Shown here: one piece after another, positions 36,874 to 45,539 of the stretch | How the letters are laid out: every line of letters starts with the position of its first letter | Position numbering within the stretch: the stretch's first letter is position 1 | Origin: CALSMU01 sp965230225 | GTDB taxonomy: Bacteria > Bacteroidota > Bacteroidia > Flavobacteriales_D > Parvicellaceae | DNA: 64,000 nucleotides | Assembly: GCA_965230225.1 (NCBI GenBank) | Contig: CBDDKM010000001.1 | Span: forward strand, 124,001-188,000 | Direction of reading: 5' to 3' | Position numbers and translations under genes: made by a program | Notes under the pieces: model-generated | Told to the model about the DNA's origin: nothing | Seen by the model: only the letters and a program-made list of their open reading frames with translations | Database searches by the model: none

Positions 36874-37629
36874 CTACTGTTTCCTGATCTCACCATCGAT
36901 AGGATTGATCAAAATAGCATTGTACTCCAGTTCCATGTCGAATAGTTTATCTACTAGCTCCTGGTCGTCTTCGTAGTCGCTGTAGGACAATTGTATCTTA
37001 ATGTCCCTGTCATTTTCCGGAAGTTGGATATATACCACCGGCGATTCAAAGAATGAGGTAGGAAACTCATCTTGAATGTCTGTAGAAACAAAGTCGCCTA
37101 AGTTCCAGGATCTTTCAAGTGGGGAGAATTGTTCAATACCTTCTTTGCTGTGCAGGTAGAATTCCACAGAAGACGATTCGCTTACCCATGTATATTCTGT
37201 TGTTGCAAGTGCTATAATTCGGTCTCCATTTGGTTGTATCCAATAAGTAATTTGATAGTTCCATTCTGTTTTGGAGTCTCCATCCCACTCAGGGGGAGTG
37301 TTTTGCGTTGTAAAAGCGATAAAACCTTTATTTACGTTGAAAGTATTTAGTACATAGGCTTTATTCTTAAATGCTTCTTGATAATCAAGGTTTTTAAACT
37401 CTTTTAAAGGAGTGTCGAAAAAATAATGGTAATAATCAACAATATCAAAAGTGTCTATTGCAGCTGGTTCATCATCAATAATATTAGTTAGAGTAACTGT
37501 AGATGTGTCTATGGAGGTGCTGGTATCTGGCACAACATTTATATGATCGTTTTCTTTTGGGGTATTTTCCTCTTCATGAGAACAGGAAACTAAAAACATT
37601 ATTACCAAAACAAATAGGGGAGTTCGCAT
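36874..37629 (-). CDS. Hypothetical lipoprotein, 251 aa
   Basis: Lipobox FLVSC with Cys at residue 16 (MRTPLFVLVIMFLVSC), an Asp/Glu/Thr-rich linker (about 20-55) and then a beta-rich domain (residues about 65-250) with YHYFFDTPLKEFKNLD, IAFTTQNTPPEWDGDSKTEWNYQITYWIQPNGDRIIAL and VYIQLPENDRDIKIQLSYSDYED. It looks like a cell-surface or periplasmic lipoprotein. No named family was recognised. The start lies four bases downstream of the ABC exporter stop on the same strand, so the two are probably cotranscribed. Confidence 0.65.
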   Translation of the reverse strand: MRTPLFVLVIMFLVSCSHEEENTPKENDHINVVPDTSTSIDTSTVTLTNIIDDEPAAIDTFDIVDYYHYFFDTPLKEFKNLDYQEAFKNKAYVLNTFNVNKGFIAFTTQNTPPEWDGDSKTEWNYQITYWIQPNGDRIIALATTEYTWVSESSSVEFYLHSKEGIEQFSPLERSWNLGDFVSTDIQDEFPTSFFESPVVYIQLPENDRDIKIQLSYSDYEDDQELVDKLFDMELEYNAILINPIDGEIRKQ

Positions 37630-37633
37630 CTTG

Positions 37634-39466
37634 TTAACTAAAACTTTGCATTTCTGTAAGGCGTTTATAGGTACCTCCCTGTAGGATCAGCTCCTGATGT
37701 GACCCACGTTCCACTACTTCTCCATCCTTCATAACCAATATTTCATCGGCGTGCTGAATGGTAGAAAGTCGATGAGCAATAACCAATGAGGTTCTATTTT
37801 GCATGAGGTTGTTAAGGGCATCTTGTACTAATCGTTCACTCTCTGTATCCAATGCAGAAGTTGCTTCATCTAATATTAATAAAGGTGGGTTTTTGAGAAC
37901 TGCTCGAGCAATGCTTAAACGTTGTCTTTGCCCTCCAGATAGTTTGCCACCTCCATCTCCAATATTCGTATCGTAGCCATTTTCAAGTTGTTCAATAAAC
38001 TCATGAGCATTGGCAATCTTAGCAGCATTGATTACTTCTTCCAGCGTTGCATTTTCTACTCCAAATGCAATGTTATTAAATACGGTATCATTGAATAATA
38101 TGGATTGTTGAGTAACAATTCCTAGTTGATCCCTTAAGCTATGTAATGTGATGTCTTTAATGTTCTTACCATCCATTAGGATTTCACCCTCTTCAATGTC
38201 GTAGAACCTCGGTAATAAATCTGCTAATGTAGATTTACCAGAACCTGACTGCCCAACCAATGCAATCGTTTTTCCGCTGGTTAGGGAAAAACTCACATTG
38301 TTAAGAACATACTCTTTGTCGTATTTGAAGCTAACATTCTTGTATTCTACTTCCTTTTCAAAGCTGGTTAATGTTTCAGCTTTAGGAGTATCTTTAATGG
38401 TAATTTCTGCATCTGTAATTTCCCTTACTCTTCCCATTGCAGCAAGACCTTTTTGTGCATTAGAGTAAGCTGTAGTAATGGACTTGAATGGCGAAATGAG
38501 TTGAGATAAAAATGCAATGTAGGCGATGAAGTAAGAACCATCAATGTTTCCTTCAAGTGCTAACCTTCCTCCATACCAAAGCACAGAAGCAATTAACATT
38601 ACTCCCAAAAACTCACTCATCGGAGAGGCCATATCTCCTTTTCGGTACATTCGAACCATAATTCGATTGTATTCCTCGTTGTGTTTTCTAAAACTCTCTT
38701 TCGATTTTTCTTTAGCGTTAAAAGCCTTGATGATTCTTAAACCGGAAAGAGTTTCTTCCAGATGAGAGATGAGTTCGCCCAATTTTCCCTGCCCTTTGGA
38801 GGCACTCCTTCTAAGGCTTTTTCCTACCATACCAATCAATAAACCGGCAATAGGGAAAAAGATCACTAGAAATAGAGTTAGTTCTGGACTCATCCAGATG
38901 AGAACGATGAAATAAGCTATGATATTAATTGGGTCCCTGAAGCATGCTTCTAACGATCTTAAAACAGACCATTCAATTTCCTTCAGATCGTTGGTCATTT
39001 TGGATATAATATCTCCTTTTTTCTCTTCCGAATAATAGGAGAGAGGAAGCTCGATTATCTTATGGTAAATATTATTTCTATAATCCCTGATAACTCCATT
39101 ACGGATAACTGCTATAAAGTATAAGGCAAAATAGGTAGAAGCATTTTTAAGAAGAGTAGCCAAAACAACAATAACACATACATACAGAAGAACCGTATTT
39201 GAACCATGCTCACTAATTTGTTGTGCCAGGTAATAAAAACCATGGTCCTTTAAAGAGTATCCTTCCGCCCAAAAATTGGTTATAGGTGGTGCTGATAATA
39301 TCTCATCAATCCTACCGTTTTGGTTGAATAGAATTTCCATAATCGGGATGAGCATCACGATGGAAAAGACGGAGAATATCATGGCCATTAAATTGAAAAA
39401 TACATTCAAAATGGCGTATTTTCTGTACCCTTTAACAAGGGTTAGTATTTTTAAGAATTCTCTCAT
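37634..39466 (-). CDS. MsbA-like ABC exporter (fused permease and ATPase)
   Basis: A 610-residue inner-membrane half-transporter. Six hydrophobic helices lie in residues about 20-330, followed by a nucleotide-binding domain with Walker A GQSGSGKST, Q-loop VTQQSIL, signature LSGGQRQR, Walker B ILDEATSALD and the switch histidine in VIAHRLS. This is the type IV exporter architecture of MsbA and multidrug exporters. MsbA itself flips lipid A precursors, and a lipid or drug substrate is equally possible here. The gene is preceded by an exact -7 motif (minus strand) only ten bases from the start, so a very short leader is expected. The hypothetical lipoprotein gene follows it. Confidence 0.9.
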   Translation of the reverse strand: MREFLKILTLVKGYRKYAILNVFFNLMAMIFSVFSIVMLIPIMEILFNQNGRIDEILSAPPITNFWAEGYSLKDHGFYYLAQQISEHGSNTVLLYVCVIVVLATLLKNASTYFALYFIAVIRNGVIRDYRNNIYHKIIELPLSYYSEEKKGDIISKMTNDLKEIEWSVLRSLEACFRDPINIIAYFIVLIWMSPELTLFLVIFFPIAGLLIGMVGKSLRRSASKGQGKLGELISHLEETLSGLRIIKAFNAKEKSKESFRKHNEEYNRIMVRMYRKGDMASPMSEFLGVMLIASVLWYGGRLALEGNIDGSYFIAYIAFLSQLISPFKSITTAYSNAQKGLAAMGRVREITDAEITIKDTPKAETLTSFEKEVEYKNVSFKYDKEYVLNNVSFSLTSGKTIALVGQSGSGKSTLADLLPRFYDIEEGEILMDGKNIKDITLHSLRDQLGIVTQQSILFNDTVFNNIAFGVENATLEEVINAAKIANAHEFIEQLENGYDTNIGDGGGKLSGGQRQRLSIARAVLKNPPLLILDEATSALDTESERLVQDALNNLMQNRTSLVIAHRLSTIQHADEILVMKDGEVVERGSHQELILQGGTYKRLTEMQSFS

Positions 39467-39476
39467 TGAACGGGAG

Positions 39477-39484
39477 CAAAGATA
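39477..39484 (-). promoter_or_regulatory. -7 promoter element of the ABC exporter gene (TATCTTTG)
   Basis: Exact TAnnTTTG on the minus strand, ten bases before the ATG at 39466. A leader of only a few bases is expected. Confidence 0.5.
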
Positions 39485-39542
39485 TAACTACCTTGGTAAT
39501 AAGACGTAAATCGGCTTCTCAAATTGTGTGGATGCTTTTTAT

Positions 39543-39575
39543 TTTGCAGGAGATCGATTAAAAAAACTATTTTTG
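39543..39575 (+). promoter_or_regulatory. Promoter of rbfA (TTTG / TATTTTTG)
   Basis: TTTG at 39543-39546 and an exact TATTTTTG at 39568-39575, 21 bases apart, the best -33/-7 pair in the window. The -7 element ends eight bases before the rbfA ATG. Confidence 0.65.
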
Positions 39576-39583
39576 TAGCCCTT

Positions 39584-39919
39584 ATGGCATCAATAAGACA
39601 AGAAAAAATAGCAGGTGTAATCCAGAAAGAATTAGGAGCAATCTTTCAGAGAAATGCAAGAGAATTATGCATGGGAGCTATGGTTAGCGTTACCGTTGTT
39701 AGGGTTTCCCCTGATATGGGTAATGCCAAAGTTTACCTGAGTATTTTTGGTTCAAAAGATAATCAGGCAGTATTGGAGAACATCCGGCTAAACGCTAAGC
39801 AAATCCGACATGAATTGGCTCAGATTGTAAGGAACCAATTGAGAAAAACTCCTGAGTTATCTTTTTATCTGGACGATTCTTTCGATTATGCTCAAAAAAT
39901 TAACGAGCTATTGAAATAG
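39584..39919 (+). CDS. rbfA: Ribosome-binding factor A
   Basis: A small cytoplasmic RNA-binding protein that helps 16S rRNA processing and 30S maturation. From ATG 39584 (MASIRQEKIAGVIQKELG) it is 111 residues, as expected. The KH-like fold segments MVSVTVVRVSPDMGNAKVYLSIFG and the C-terminal LRKTPELSFYLDDSFDYAQKINELL are typical. Twenty upstream in-frame codons overlap the promoter and are discarded. The methyltransferase gene follows 12 bases on. Confidence 0.9.
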   Translation: MASIRQEKIAGVIQKELGAIFQRNARELCMGAMVSVTVVRVSPDMGNAKVYLSIFGSKDNQAVLENIRLNAKQIRHELAQIVRNQLRKTPELSFYLDDSFDYAQKINELLK

Positions 39920-39931
39920 ACTCTTTATTTA

Positions 39932-40705
39932 ATGAAAAAACTATATAAATACTTACTAAATACTTTGCCTCGACCAATGTTGATCAGGTTGAGCTATATA
40001 TTTAGAATATTTGCCCCTTTAGTTTATAAAGGGAATAAGGTAGAGTGTCCCGTATGTGAGAAATCTTTCAAAAAGTTCCTTTCGTATGGTTCTGATGTTG
40101 CTCACAGAGATAATGTATTGTGTCCTTATGACCTAACTCTTGAGAGACATCGTTTAATGTGGGTTTACCTGAAAACTAAATCTAACTTTTTTACAGCAGA
40201 TCATTTAGATGTGATGCATATTGCTCCGGAGCAATGCTTCCATAGTAGATTTAAAAAGCAAAAGAATTTGAACTACACTACAGGAGACCTATTATCTCCA
40301 ATTGCAGATCTTCATTTTGATTTACATGATATTCCGTTGGAAGACAATAAGTACGACGTTATATTTTGTAACCATGTATTAGAGCACGTAGATGATGATC
40401 ACCAATGCATGAAGGAACTTCATCGTATTATGAAGCCAGGAGGATGGGGTATTTTTCAGGTGCCAATTGATTCTTCCAGAACCGAGACTTACGAGGATCC
40501 TGCTATTACCACTCCTGAAGAAAGAGAAAAGCACTTTTGGCAATATGATCATGTTAGACTTTATGGTTTAAATTATCCAAAAGAGTTAGAGGCAGCTGGA
40601 TTTGAAGTGGAGATGTATGATTATCATAAAGACATCGATAAAGAGAAGTATCAGAAATACAGATTTCAGGAAGACGAAATGCTGTATGTGGTTAGAAAGA
40701 AATAG
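39932..40705 (+). CDS. SAM-dependent methyltransferase with N-terminal cysteine motif
   Basis: A 257-residue class I methyltransferase. An N-terminal cysteine cluster (VECPVCEKSF, residues about 36-45, and NVLCPYDL) may bind zinc but has only three cysteines. Residues about 90-115 (HIAPEQCFHSRF, then NYTTGDL) hold the SAM-binding loop. NKYDVIFCNHVLEHVDDD and MKELHRIMKPGGWGIFQVP are the Methyltransf_11 motifs with acidic loop residues. The substrate is unknown; surface-polysaccharide methylation is one possibility. Between rbfA and tsaE, gaps of 12 and 3 bases. Confidence 0.8.
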   Translation: MKKLYKYLLNTLPRPMLIRLSYIFRIFAPLVYKGNKVECPVCEKSFKKFLSYGSDVAHRDNVLCPYDLTLERHRLMWVYLKTKSNFFTADHLDVMHIAPEQCFHSRFKKQKNLNYTTGDLLSPIADLHFDLHDIPLEDNKYDVIFCNHVLEHVDDDHQCMKELHRIMKPGGWGIFQVPIDSSRTETYEDPAITTPEEREKHFWQYDHVRLYGLNYPKELEAAGFEVEMYDYHKDIDKEKYQKYRFQEDEMLYVVRKK

Positions 40706-40708
40706 AAG

Positions 40709-41128
40709 ATGAAAGCTTTCGATCGAGTAGGCATTGAAGAATTAAGTCAGGTAGCTGATGCTATTGCCGAAATTTGTAAGAATTATCCCGTAATTATTTT
40801 TGATGGAGAGATGGGGGCTGGTAAAACAACGCTTATCAGTAAAGTTTGTCAAATTCTTAAGGTAGAAGACGAACCTTCTAGTCCGACTTTTTCCATTGTG
40901 AATACCTATTTGTCGTCTGAAGTAGGAAACTTACATCATTTTGATTTTTATAGAATTGAGGACGAAGAGGAGGCTATGGCTAGTGGTTTGGACGAAATTA
41001 TAGATAGCGGAGACGTTTGTTTTATAGAATGGGCTGAAAAAATCCCGAACCTTTTACCCGAAAATTACGTAAGGGTTGCGATCGAAGTTGTTGATCCTAA
41101 CCACCGTAAAATAACCATTGAAAAATGA
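40709..41128 (+). CDS. tsaE: tRNA threonylcarbamoyladenosine biosynthesis ATPase TsaE
   Basis: A 139-residue P-loop protein that with TsaB and TsaD forms the t6A modification complex for ANN-decoding tRNAs. Walker A GEMGAGKTTLI (about residues 36-46), the SPTFSIVNTY segment (typical SPTFxxxxxY, TsaE switch I) and the HFDFYRIED motif are all present. Length matches. It overlaps the alanine dehydrogenase gene by four bases (ATGA), an arrangement often seen in flavobacteria. Confidence 0.94.
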   Translation: MKAFDRVGIEELSQVADAIAEICKNYPVIIFDGEMGAGKTTLISKVCQILKVEDEPSSPTFSIVNTYLSSEVGNLHHFDFYRIEDEEEAMASGLDEIIDSGDVCFIEWAEKIPNLLPENYVRVAIEVVDPNHRKITIEK

Positions 41129-42345
41129 TTACATCAGGGGATGCTTTAAAATCGCTTGCACATGAGGCAGCAAGAACACCTCAGGAAGAAATGCTTGAGG
41201 TAGGAAAGAAAAAATCAAGTTTATATATTGGTATACCTAGAGAAACGGAGTTTCAGGAGCATCGTGTAGCATTAGTGCCCGAAGCTGTAGTTGTTATTGT
41301 AGCTAATGGTCATCGGGTAGTGGTGGAGAGTAATGCAGGGAAGGATGCCAATTTTACAGATAGAGATTATAGTGAAGCGGGAGCAGAGGTGGTGTATTCT
41401 CACCAAGAAGTTTACGAAGCAGATATTATTTTAAAAGTTACCCCTCCATCTCCAAAGGAGATTGATATGATGAAACATAAGCAGACATTGTTTTCTGCGC
41501 TTCAATTAACGGTTCAGCCGGAGAATGCTCTTAGGGAGCTCATGAAGAAGAAAATCACTGCTATTGCCTGGGATTATATTAAGGATGAAGAAGACATTTA
41601 TCCAATTATTCGTTCCATGGGGGAGATTGCAGGAACAACATCTGTATTAATTGCAGGAGAGCTACTTTGCAATGTTAATGGAGGAAAAGGGTTGATGCTG
41701 GGAGGTGTTGCAGGAATAACCCCAACAGAGGTGGTAATTATAGGGGCAGGTACCGTAGGGCAATACGCTGCAAAAAGTGCCTTGGCATTAGGAGCATCTG
41801 TTAAGGTGTTTGATAACTCTGTGTACAGGCTAAGGCGTTTACAAAGAGACCTGGGACAAAGAATATTTACTTCCGTAATTCAACCAAAAGTGTTGCAAAA
41901 GGCTTTGATGAGAGCAGATGTAGCTATTGGGGCATTAAGAGCTCCACATGGTAGAACGCCTTGTGTGGTTCCGGAAACCATGGTAGAAACCATGAAGGAA
42001 GGAACTGTAATTGTTGATGTAGCAATTGATCAAGGGGGGTGTTTTGAAACATCCAGAGTAACTACTCACGAAAGACCTACTTACGAGAAGCACGGTGTGG
42101 TGCATTATTGTGTTCCTAACATTGCTTCCAGAGTTTCCAGAACAGCTTCTTATGCATTAAGTAATATCTTCTCCCCGTTGGTAATGGAAATTGCAGATGG
42201 AGGAGGTTGTGAGAAGCTAATAAGAGCAGACAAAGGATTCAGACATGGTGTGTACATTTATAATGGTACACTTACATCTTCATTTTTAGGGGAGAATTTT
42301 GACCTTCCTTATAAGGATTTGGATCTTTTGATAACTGCGTTTTAA
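41125..42345 (+). CDS. ald: Alanine dehydrogenase
   Basis: A 406-residue NAD-dependent enzyme (alanine + NAD to pyruvate + NH3). The Ala_dh/PNT signature is present: IGIPRETEFQEHRVALVPEAV (residues about 33-53), the Rossmann loop VVIIGAGTVGQYAAKSALALGASVKVFD, and the catalytic RAPHGRTPCVVPETMVETM region. The first 30 residues extend beyond typical 370-residue enzymes, as in other Bacteroidota homologues. A transhydrogenase PntA alpha is less likely because no pntB follows. It overlaps tsaE by four bases and is followed by a shared terminator. Confidence 0.86.
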   Translation: MITSGDALKSLAHEAARTPQEEMLEVGKKKSSLYIGIPRETEFQEHRVALVPEAVVVIVANGHRVVVESNAGKDANFTDRDYSEAGAEVVYSHQEVYEADIILKVTPPSPKEIDMMKHKQTLFSALQLTVQPENALRELMKKKITAIAWDYIKDEEDIYPIIRSMGEIAGTTSVLIAGELLCNVNGGKGLMLGGVAGITPTEVVIIGAGTVGQYAAKSALALGASVKVFDNSVYRLRRLQRDLGQRIFTSVIQPKVLQKALMRADVAIGALRAPHGRTPCVVPETMVETMKEGTVIVDVAIDQGGCFETSRVTTHERPTYEKHGVVHYCVPNIASRVSRTASYALSNIFSPLVMEIADGGGCEKLIRADKGFRHGVYIYNGTLTSSFLGENFDLPYKDLDLLITAF

Positions 42346-42366
42346 CAGAAACAAATAGAATGACAT

Positions 42367-42400
42367 AAAAAAAGCTCTTCAATTTTGAAGAGCTTTTCTT
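42367..42400. terminator. Bidirectional terminator between ald and pdhB
   Basis: AAAGCTCTTCAA (42371-42382) and TTGAAGAGCTTT (42385-42396) form a 12-base inverted repeat with A-rich and T-rich flanks, serving the convergent ald and pdhB genes. Confidence 0.9.
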
Positions 42401-42419
42401 TTATCTATATAAATTCTGT

Positions 42420-43400
42420 TTAGCTAACGTACATAGTATCCTTTACCGCATCAATAATTCTCTTAACATTTGGTAGTGCTTCGTTAATTAATGTTTTAGC
42501 AAATGGGAATGGAGTATCACTTTGAGTTACTCTTTGTACAGGAGCATCTAAGTAATCAAATGCGTAACGTTGTAAGTGGTAAGCCAATTCACTGGAAATA
42601 GAAGCTAATGGCCAGCTTTCTTCCACAACAACACATCTGTTTGTTTTCTTAACCGACTCTACAATGGTAGCGTAGTCAATCGGTCTGATACTTCTCAAAT
42701 CAATGATTTCGCATTCAATTCCTTCTTTAGCCAATTCCTCAGCAGCCTCATGAGCTACCTTGATAATTTTTCCAAATGAAAGAATGGTTACGTCAGATCC
42801 TTTTCTTTTAATATCTGCTTTTCCAATTGGAATTAAATACTCTGTCTCAGGAATTTCTCCTTTGTCACCGTACATCTTTTCAGACTCTAATACCAATACC
42901 GGGTTGTCATCTCTAATAGCAGACTTCATTAGTCCCTTAGCATCGTATGGGTTGGAAGGTGTAACAACTTTAAGTCCTGGTACATGAGCGTAAAAAGCCT
43001 CGAAACTTTGTGAGTGTGTTGCTGCCAATTGACCAGCTGTACCGTTTCCACCACGGAAAACAATAGGACAATTGTATTGTCCTCCACTCATTTGAAGCAT
43101 TTTTGCCGCACTATTGATAATTTGATCAGCAGCTAAAATGGCAAAGTTCCAGGTCATAAACTCAACAATAGGACGAAGACCATTCATGGAAGCTCCAACT
43201 GCAATTCCTGCAAATCCAAGTTCAGCAATCGGTGTGTCGATAACCCTGTCAGGACCAAATTCAGCAAGCATACCCTGGGAAACTTTATAAGCTCCATTGT
43301 ATTCTGCAACTTCTTCTCCCATCAGAAATACGTTTTGATCTCTACGCATTTCTTCGCTCATTGCTTCATTAAGCGCTTCTCTAAATTGAACTGTTTTCAT
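42420..43400 (-). CDS. pdhB: Pyruvate dehydrogenase E1 component, beta subunit
   Basis: A 326-residue subunit of the pyruvate dehydrogenase complex E1 (or a branched-chain 2-oxoacid E1). MSEEMRRDQNVFLMGEEV near the start holds the E1 beta glutamate that contacts thiamine diphosphate. GFAGIAVGASMNGLRPIVEFMTWNF and VFRGGNGTAGQLAATHSQSFEAFYAHVPGLKVVTPSNPYDAKGL are typical of transketolase-type pyrimidine domains; the C-terminal domain is also present (DLRSIRPIDYATI). No alpha subunit is adjacent, as in many flavobacteria where pdhA and pdhC sit elsewhere. It has its own promoter (43423-43452, minus). Confidence 0.9.
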   Translation of the reverse strand: MKTVQFREALNEAMSEEMRRDQNVFLMGEEVAEYNGAYKVSQGMLAEFGPDRVIDTPIAELGFAGIAVGASMNGLRPIVEFMTWNFAILAADQIINSAAKMLQMSGGQYNCPIVFRGGNGTAGQLAATHSQSFEAFYAHVPGLKVVTPSNPYDAKGLMKSAIRDDNPVLVLESEKMYGDKGEIPETEYLIPIGKADIKRKGSDVTILSFGKIIKVAHEAAEELAKEGIECEIIDLRSIRPIDYATIVESVKKTNRCVVVEESWPLASISSELAYHLQRYAFDYLDAPVQRVTQSDTPFPFAKTLINEALPNVKRIIDAVKDTMYVS

Positions 43401-43422
43401 TTTCTAGCGAGTTTTAGTGTGG

Positions 43423-43452
43423 CAAATCTAATGTTTAAATCCAAATTTCAAA
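43423..43452 (-). promoter_or_regulatory. Promoter of pdhB (minus strand, TTTG / TAGATTTG)
   Basis: On the minus strand, TAGATTTG (43423-43430) is an exact -7 match, with TTTG 18 bases upstream (43449-43452). The -7 element is 22 bases from the ATG. Confidence 0.6.
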
Positions 43453-43594
43453 AACCCGAAAGAATCATTTCGTACAGAATTCATGGAGTTTTACCTTAAT
43501 ATTACATACAGATGCAAAAAATGACTTTCATGTACTGGATTTTTGACACAAAATGACAATTTTAACAGAAGTAGGGTGAATGTAAATTAAAAAG

Positions 43595-43606
43595 TATGCA
43601 TGCATA
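43595..43606. promoter_or_regulatory. 12-base perfect palindrome upstream of etfBA
   Basis: TATGCATGCATA lies just upstream of the -33 region of the etfB promoter. It could be an operator. No regulator is identifiable here. Confidence 0.3.
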
Positions 43607-43621
43607 ACATTTTTTATTACA

Positions 43622-43656
43622 TTTGATCGTTTTAAAGGAACTTTTGGCTACATTTG
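43622..43656 (+). promoter_or_regulatory. Promoter of etfBA (TTTG / TACATTTG)
   Basis: Exact -7 TACATTTG (43649-43656) and TTTG (43622-43625) 23 bases upstream; the -7 element is 43 bases before the etfB ATG. Confidence 0.55.
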
Positions 43657-43699
43657 TTAGCCTTAAATTGAAGATATTTAAATCAGTAAAAAGTAAATT

Positions 43700-44440
43700 A
43701 TGAAATTATTAGTTTGTATCAGTAAAGCTCCCGATACAACCTCAAAAATCGCTTTTACCGATAACGATACCAAGTTTGATGAAAACGGTGTTCAGTACAT
43801 CGTAAATCCTTATGATGAATGGTATGCTTTGGTACGTGCGTTAGAGTTGGTTGAAGCAAACGGAGGAACAGTTACCACTATTACAGTTGGAACGGCGGCG
43901 GATGATCCGACCATCAGAAAGGCACTAGCTATTGGTGCTAACGATGCAGTGAGAGTAGATGCTGAAGCAAAGGATGCCTATTTTGTGGCTAAGCAAATTG
44001 CAGAGTATGCAAAAGATAAAGGGTATGATATTGTTTTAACAGGAAAAGAAACTATTAACTATAATGGAGCACAGGTTGGAGCATTATTGGCAGAGATGCT
44101 AGATACTCCTTTCGTTTCATTGGCTCAAAAACTAGAAGTTGCCGGAAATACAGCTACATTGGAAAGAGATGTTCCAGGTGGTGTTGAAGTGGTAGAAGTA
44201 AATACTCCTTTTGTATTGAGTGCTGCTAAGGGAATGGCTGAGCAAAGAATTCCAAACATGAGAGGAATTATGGCCGCCAGAACTAAACCATTAAACGTGG
44301 TTCCTGCTGTTGATTCGCCAGAGTTAACTTCGGTTGTTGGATACGAATTACCACCTGCAAAAGCAGATTGTAAATACATCGATCCTGAAAATGTAGCTGA
44401 ACTAGTTGATTTATTACATAACGAAGCAAAAGTAATTTAA
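43700..44440 (+). CDS. etfB: Electron transfer flavoprotein, beta subunit
   Basis: A 246-residue ETF beta subunit that binds AMP and, with the alpha subunit, carries electrons from acyl-CoA and other dehydrogenases to the ETF-quinone oxidoreductase. Typical segments are KLLVCISKAPDTTSKIAF (start), VNPYDEWYALVRALEL, and the signature near the C-terminus (AAKGMAEQRIPNMRGIMAARTKPL). It lies directly before etfA with a one-base gap. The promoter is at 43622-43656. Confidence 0.94.
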   Translation: MKLLVCISKAPDTTSKIAFTDNDTKFDENGVQYIVNPYDEWYALVRALELVEANGGTVTTITVGTAADDPTIRKALAIGANDAVRVDAEAKDAYFVAKQIAEYAKDKGYDIVLTGKETINYNGAQVGALLAEMLDTPFVSLAQKLEVAGNTATLERDVPGGVEVVEVNTPFVLSAAKGMAEQRIPNMRGIMAARTKPLNVVPAVDSPELTSVVGYELPPAKADCKYIDPENVAELVDLLHNEAKVI

Positions 44441-44441
44441 G

Positions 44442-45389
44442 ATGTCAGTATTAGTATTTGTAGAAACAAAAGGCAAAGTTTCAAAAGCAGCTTTTGAAGC
44501 AGTGTCGTACGGAAGCAAAATTGGACCAGTTACAGCAGTAACATTTGGAGATGCTGATGCAGCTGATTTAGCTAATCTAGGTAATTACGGAGCTTCAAAA
44601 GTTTTGGTAAACAGAACATTGAACGAAGGAAATGATCAGCAATTAACTAAATTGATTGCTGCTGCTGCAAACGAATGTGGTGCAGAAGTAGTGGTGATTT
44701 ATCAAAACCAATTAGGGAAATCTGTTGGACCGAGAGTAGCAGCAAGATTAGAAGCAGGACATGTTTCTGGAGCTGTTGAGGTACCAGATACTTCTAATGG
44801 ATTTGTAGTGAAAACAAATGTGTTTTCCGGAAAAGCATTTGCAAAAGTTCAGGTAAATTCAGCTAAGAAGGTAGTTTCATTATTGCCTAACTCATTCTCT
44901 CCTGAAAATGTTGGAGGGTCTGCAGAAGTGGTTGAATTTAACGCTGATCTTGGAAGCGCAGGTATTACAGTTAAGGAAATGAAATCTCAGGGAGAAGGGG
45001 TTCTTCTACCGGAGGCGGAGTTAGTAGTTTCTGCAGGAAGAGGATTGAAAGGTCCTGAGAACTGGGGAATGATTGAGGAGTTAGCAGACTTATTAGGTGC
45101 TGCAACAGCATGTTCTCGTCCGGTTGCAGATATCGACTGGAGACCTCACCATGAACACGTAGGACAAACTGGTTTAGCGATTCGTCCAAACCTTTATATT
45201 GCAGTTGGAATTTCTGGTGCTATTCAGCATTTAGCTGGTGTTAACGGAAGTAAAACAATTGTTGTAATTAATACCGATAAAGAAGCTCCTTTCTTTAAAG
45301 CTGCTGATTATGGTATAGTAGGTGATGCTTTTGATGTTGTTCCTAAATTATTGGATGCAATGAAAGCGTTTAAAGCTTCTCAGAACTAG
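44442..45389 (+). CDS. etfA: Electron transfer flavoprotein, alpha subunit
   Basis: A 315-residue FAD-binding ETF alpha subunit. The C-terminal domain carries the FAD signature: VVSAGRGLKGPENWGMIEELADLLGAATACSRPVADIDWRPHHEHVGQTG, and LYIAVGISGAIQHLAGV. Length and order are normal. With EtfB it forms the heterodimer in fatty acid and amino acid oxidation. A strong terminator follows 22 bases after the stop. Confidence 0.95.
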   Translation: MSVLVFVETKGKVSKAAFEAVSYGSKIGPVTAVTFGDADAADLANLGNYGASKVLVNRTLNEGNDQQLTKLIAAAANECGAEVVVIYQNQLGKSVGPRVAARLEAGHVSGAVEVPDTSNGFVVKTNVFSGKAFAKVQVNSAKKVVSLLPNSFSPENVGGSAEVVEFNADLGSAGITVKEMKSQGEGVLLPEAELVVSAGRGLKGPENWGMIEELADLLGAATACSRPVADIDWRPHHEHVGQTGLAIRPNLYIAVGISGAIQHLAGVNGSKTIVVINTDKEAPFFKAADYGIVGDAFDVVPKLLDAMKAFKASQN

Positions 45390-45410
45390 AGAAAACATAA
45401 CTTTATATAG

Positions 45411-45446
45411 AGCCCCTGTTCGGTTATCCGTTCAGGGGCTTTTTTT
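45411..45446 (+). terminator. Terminator of etfBA
   Basis: AGCCCCTG (45411-45418) pairs with CAGGGGCT (45433-45440), with an inner CGG/CCG pair, followed by a T run. Confidence 0.9.
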
Positions 45447-45539
45447 GTCTATATTCTCCATTGGGGATATGAATTCACCATATATTTTTTTATTTTCGTA
45501 ACTATAATTAAATTGGGGTGAAGAAGGTGCCTGATTTAA

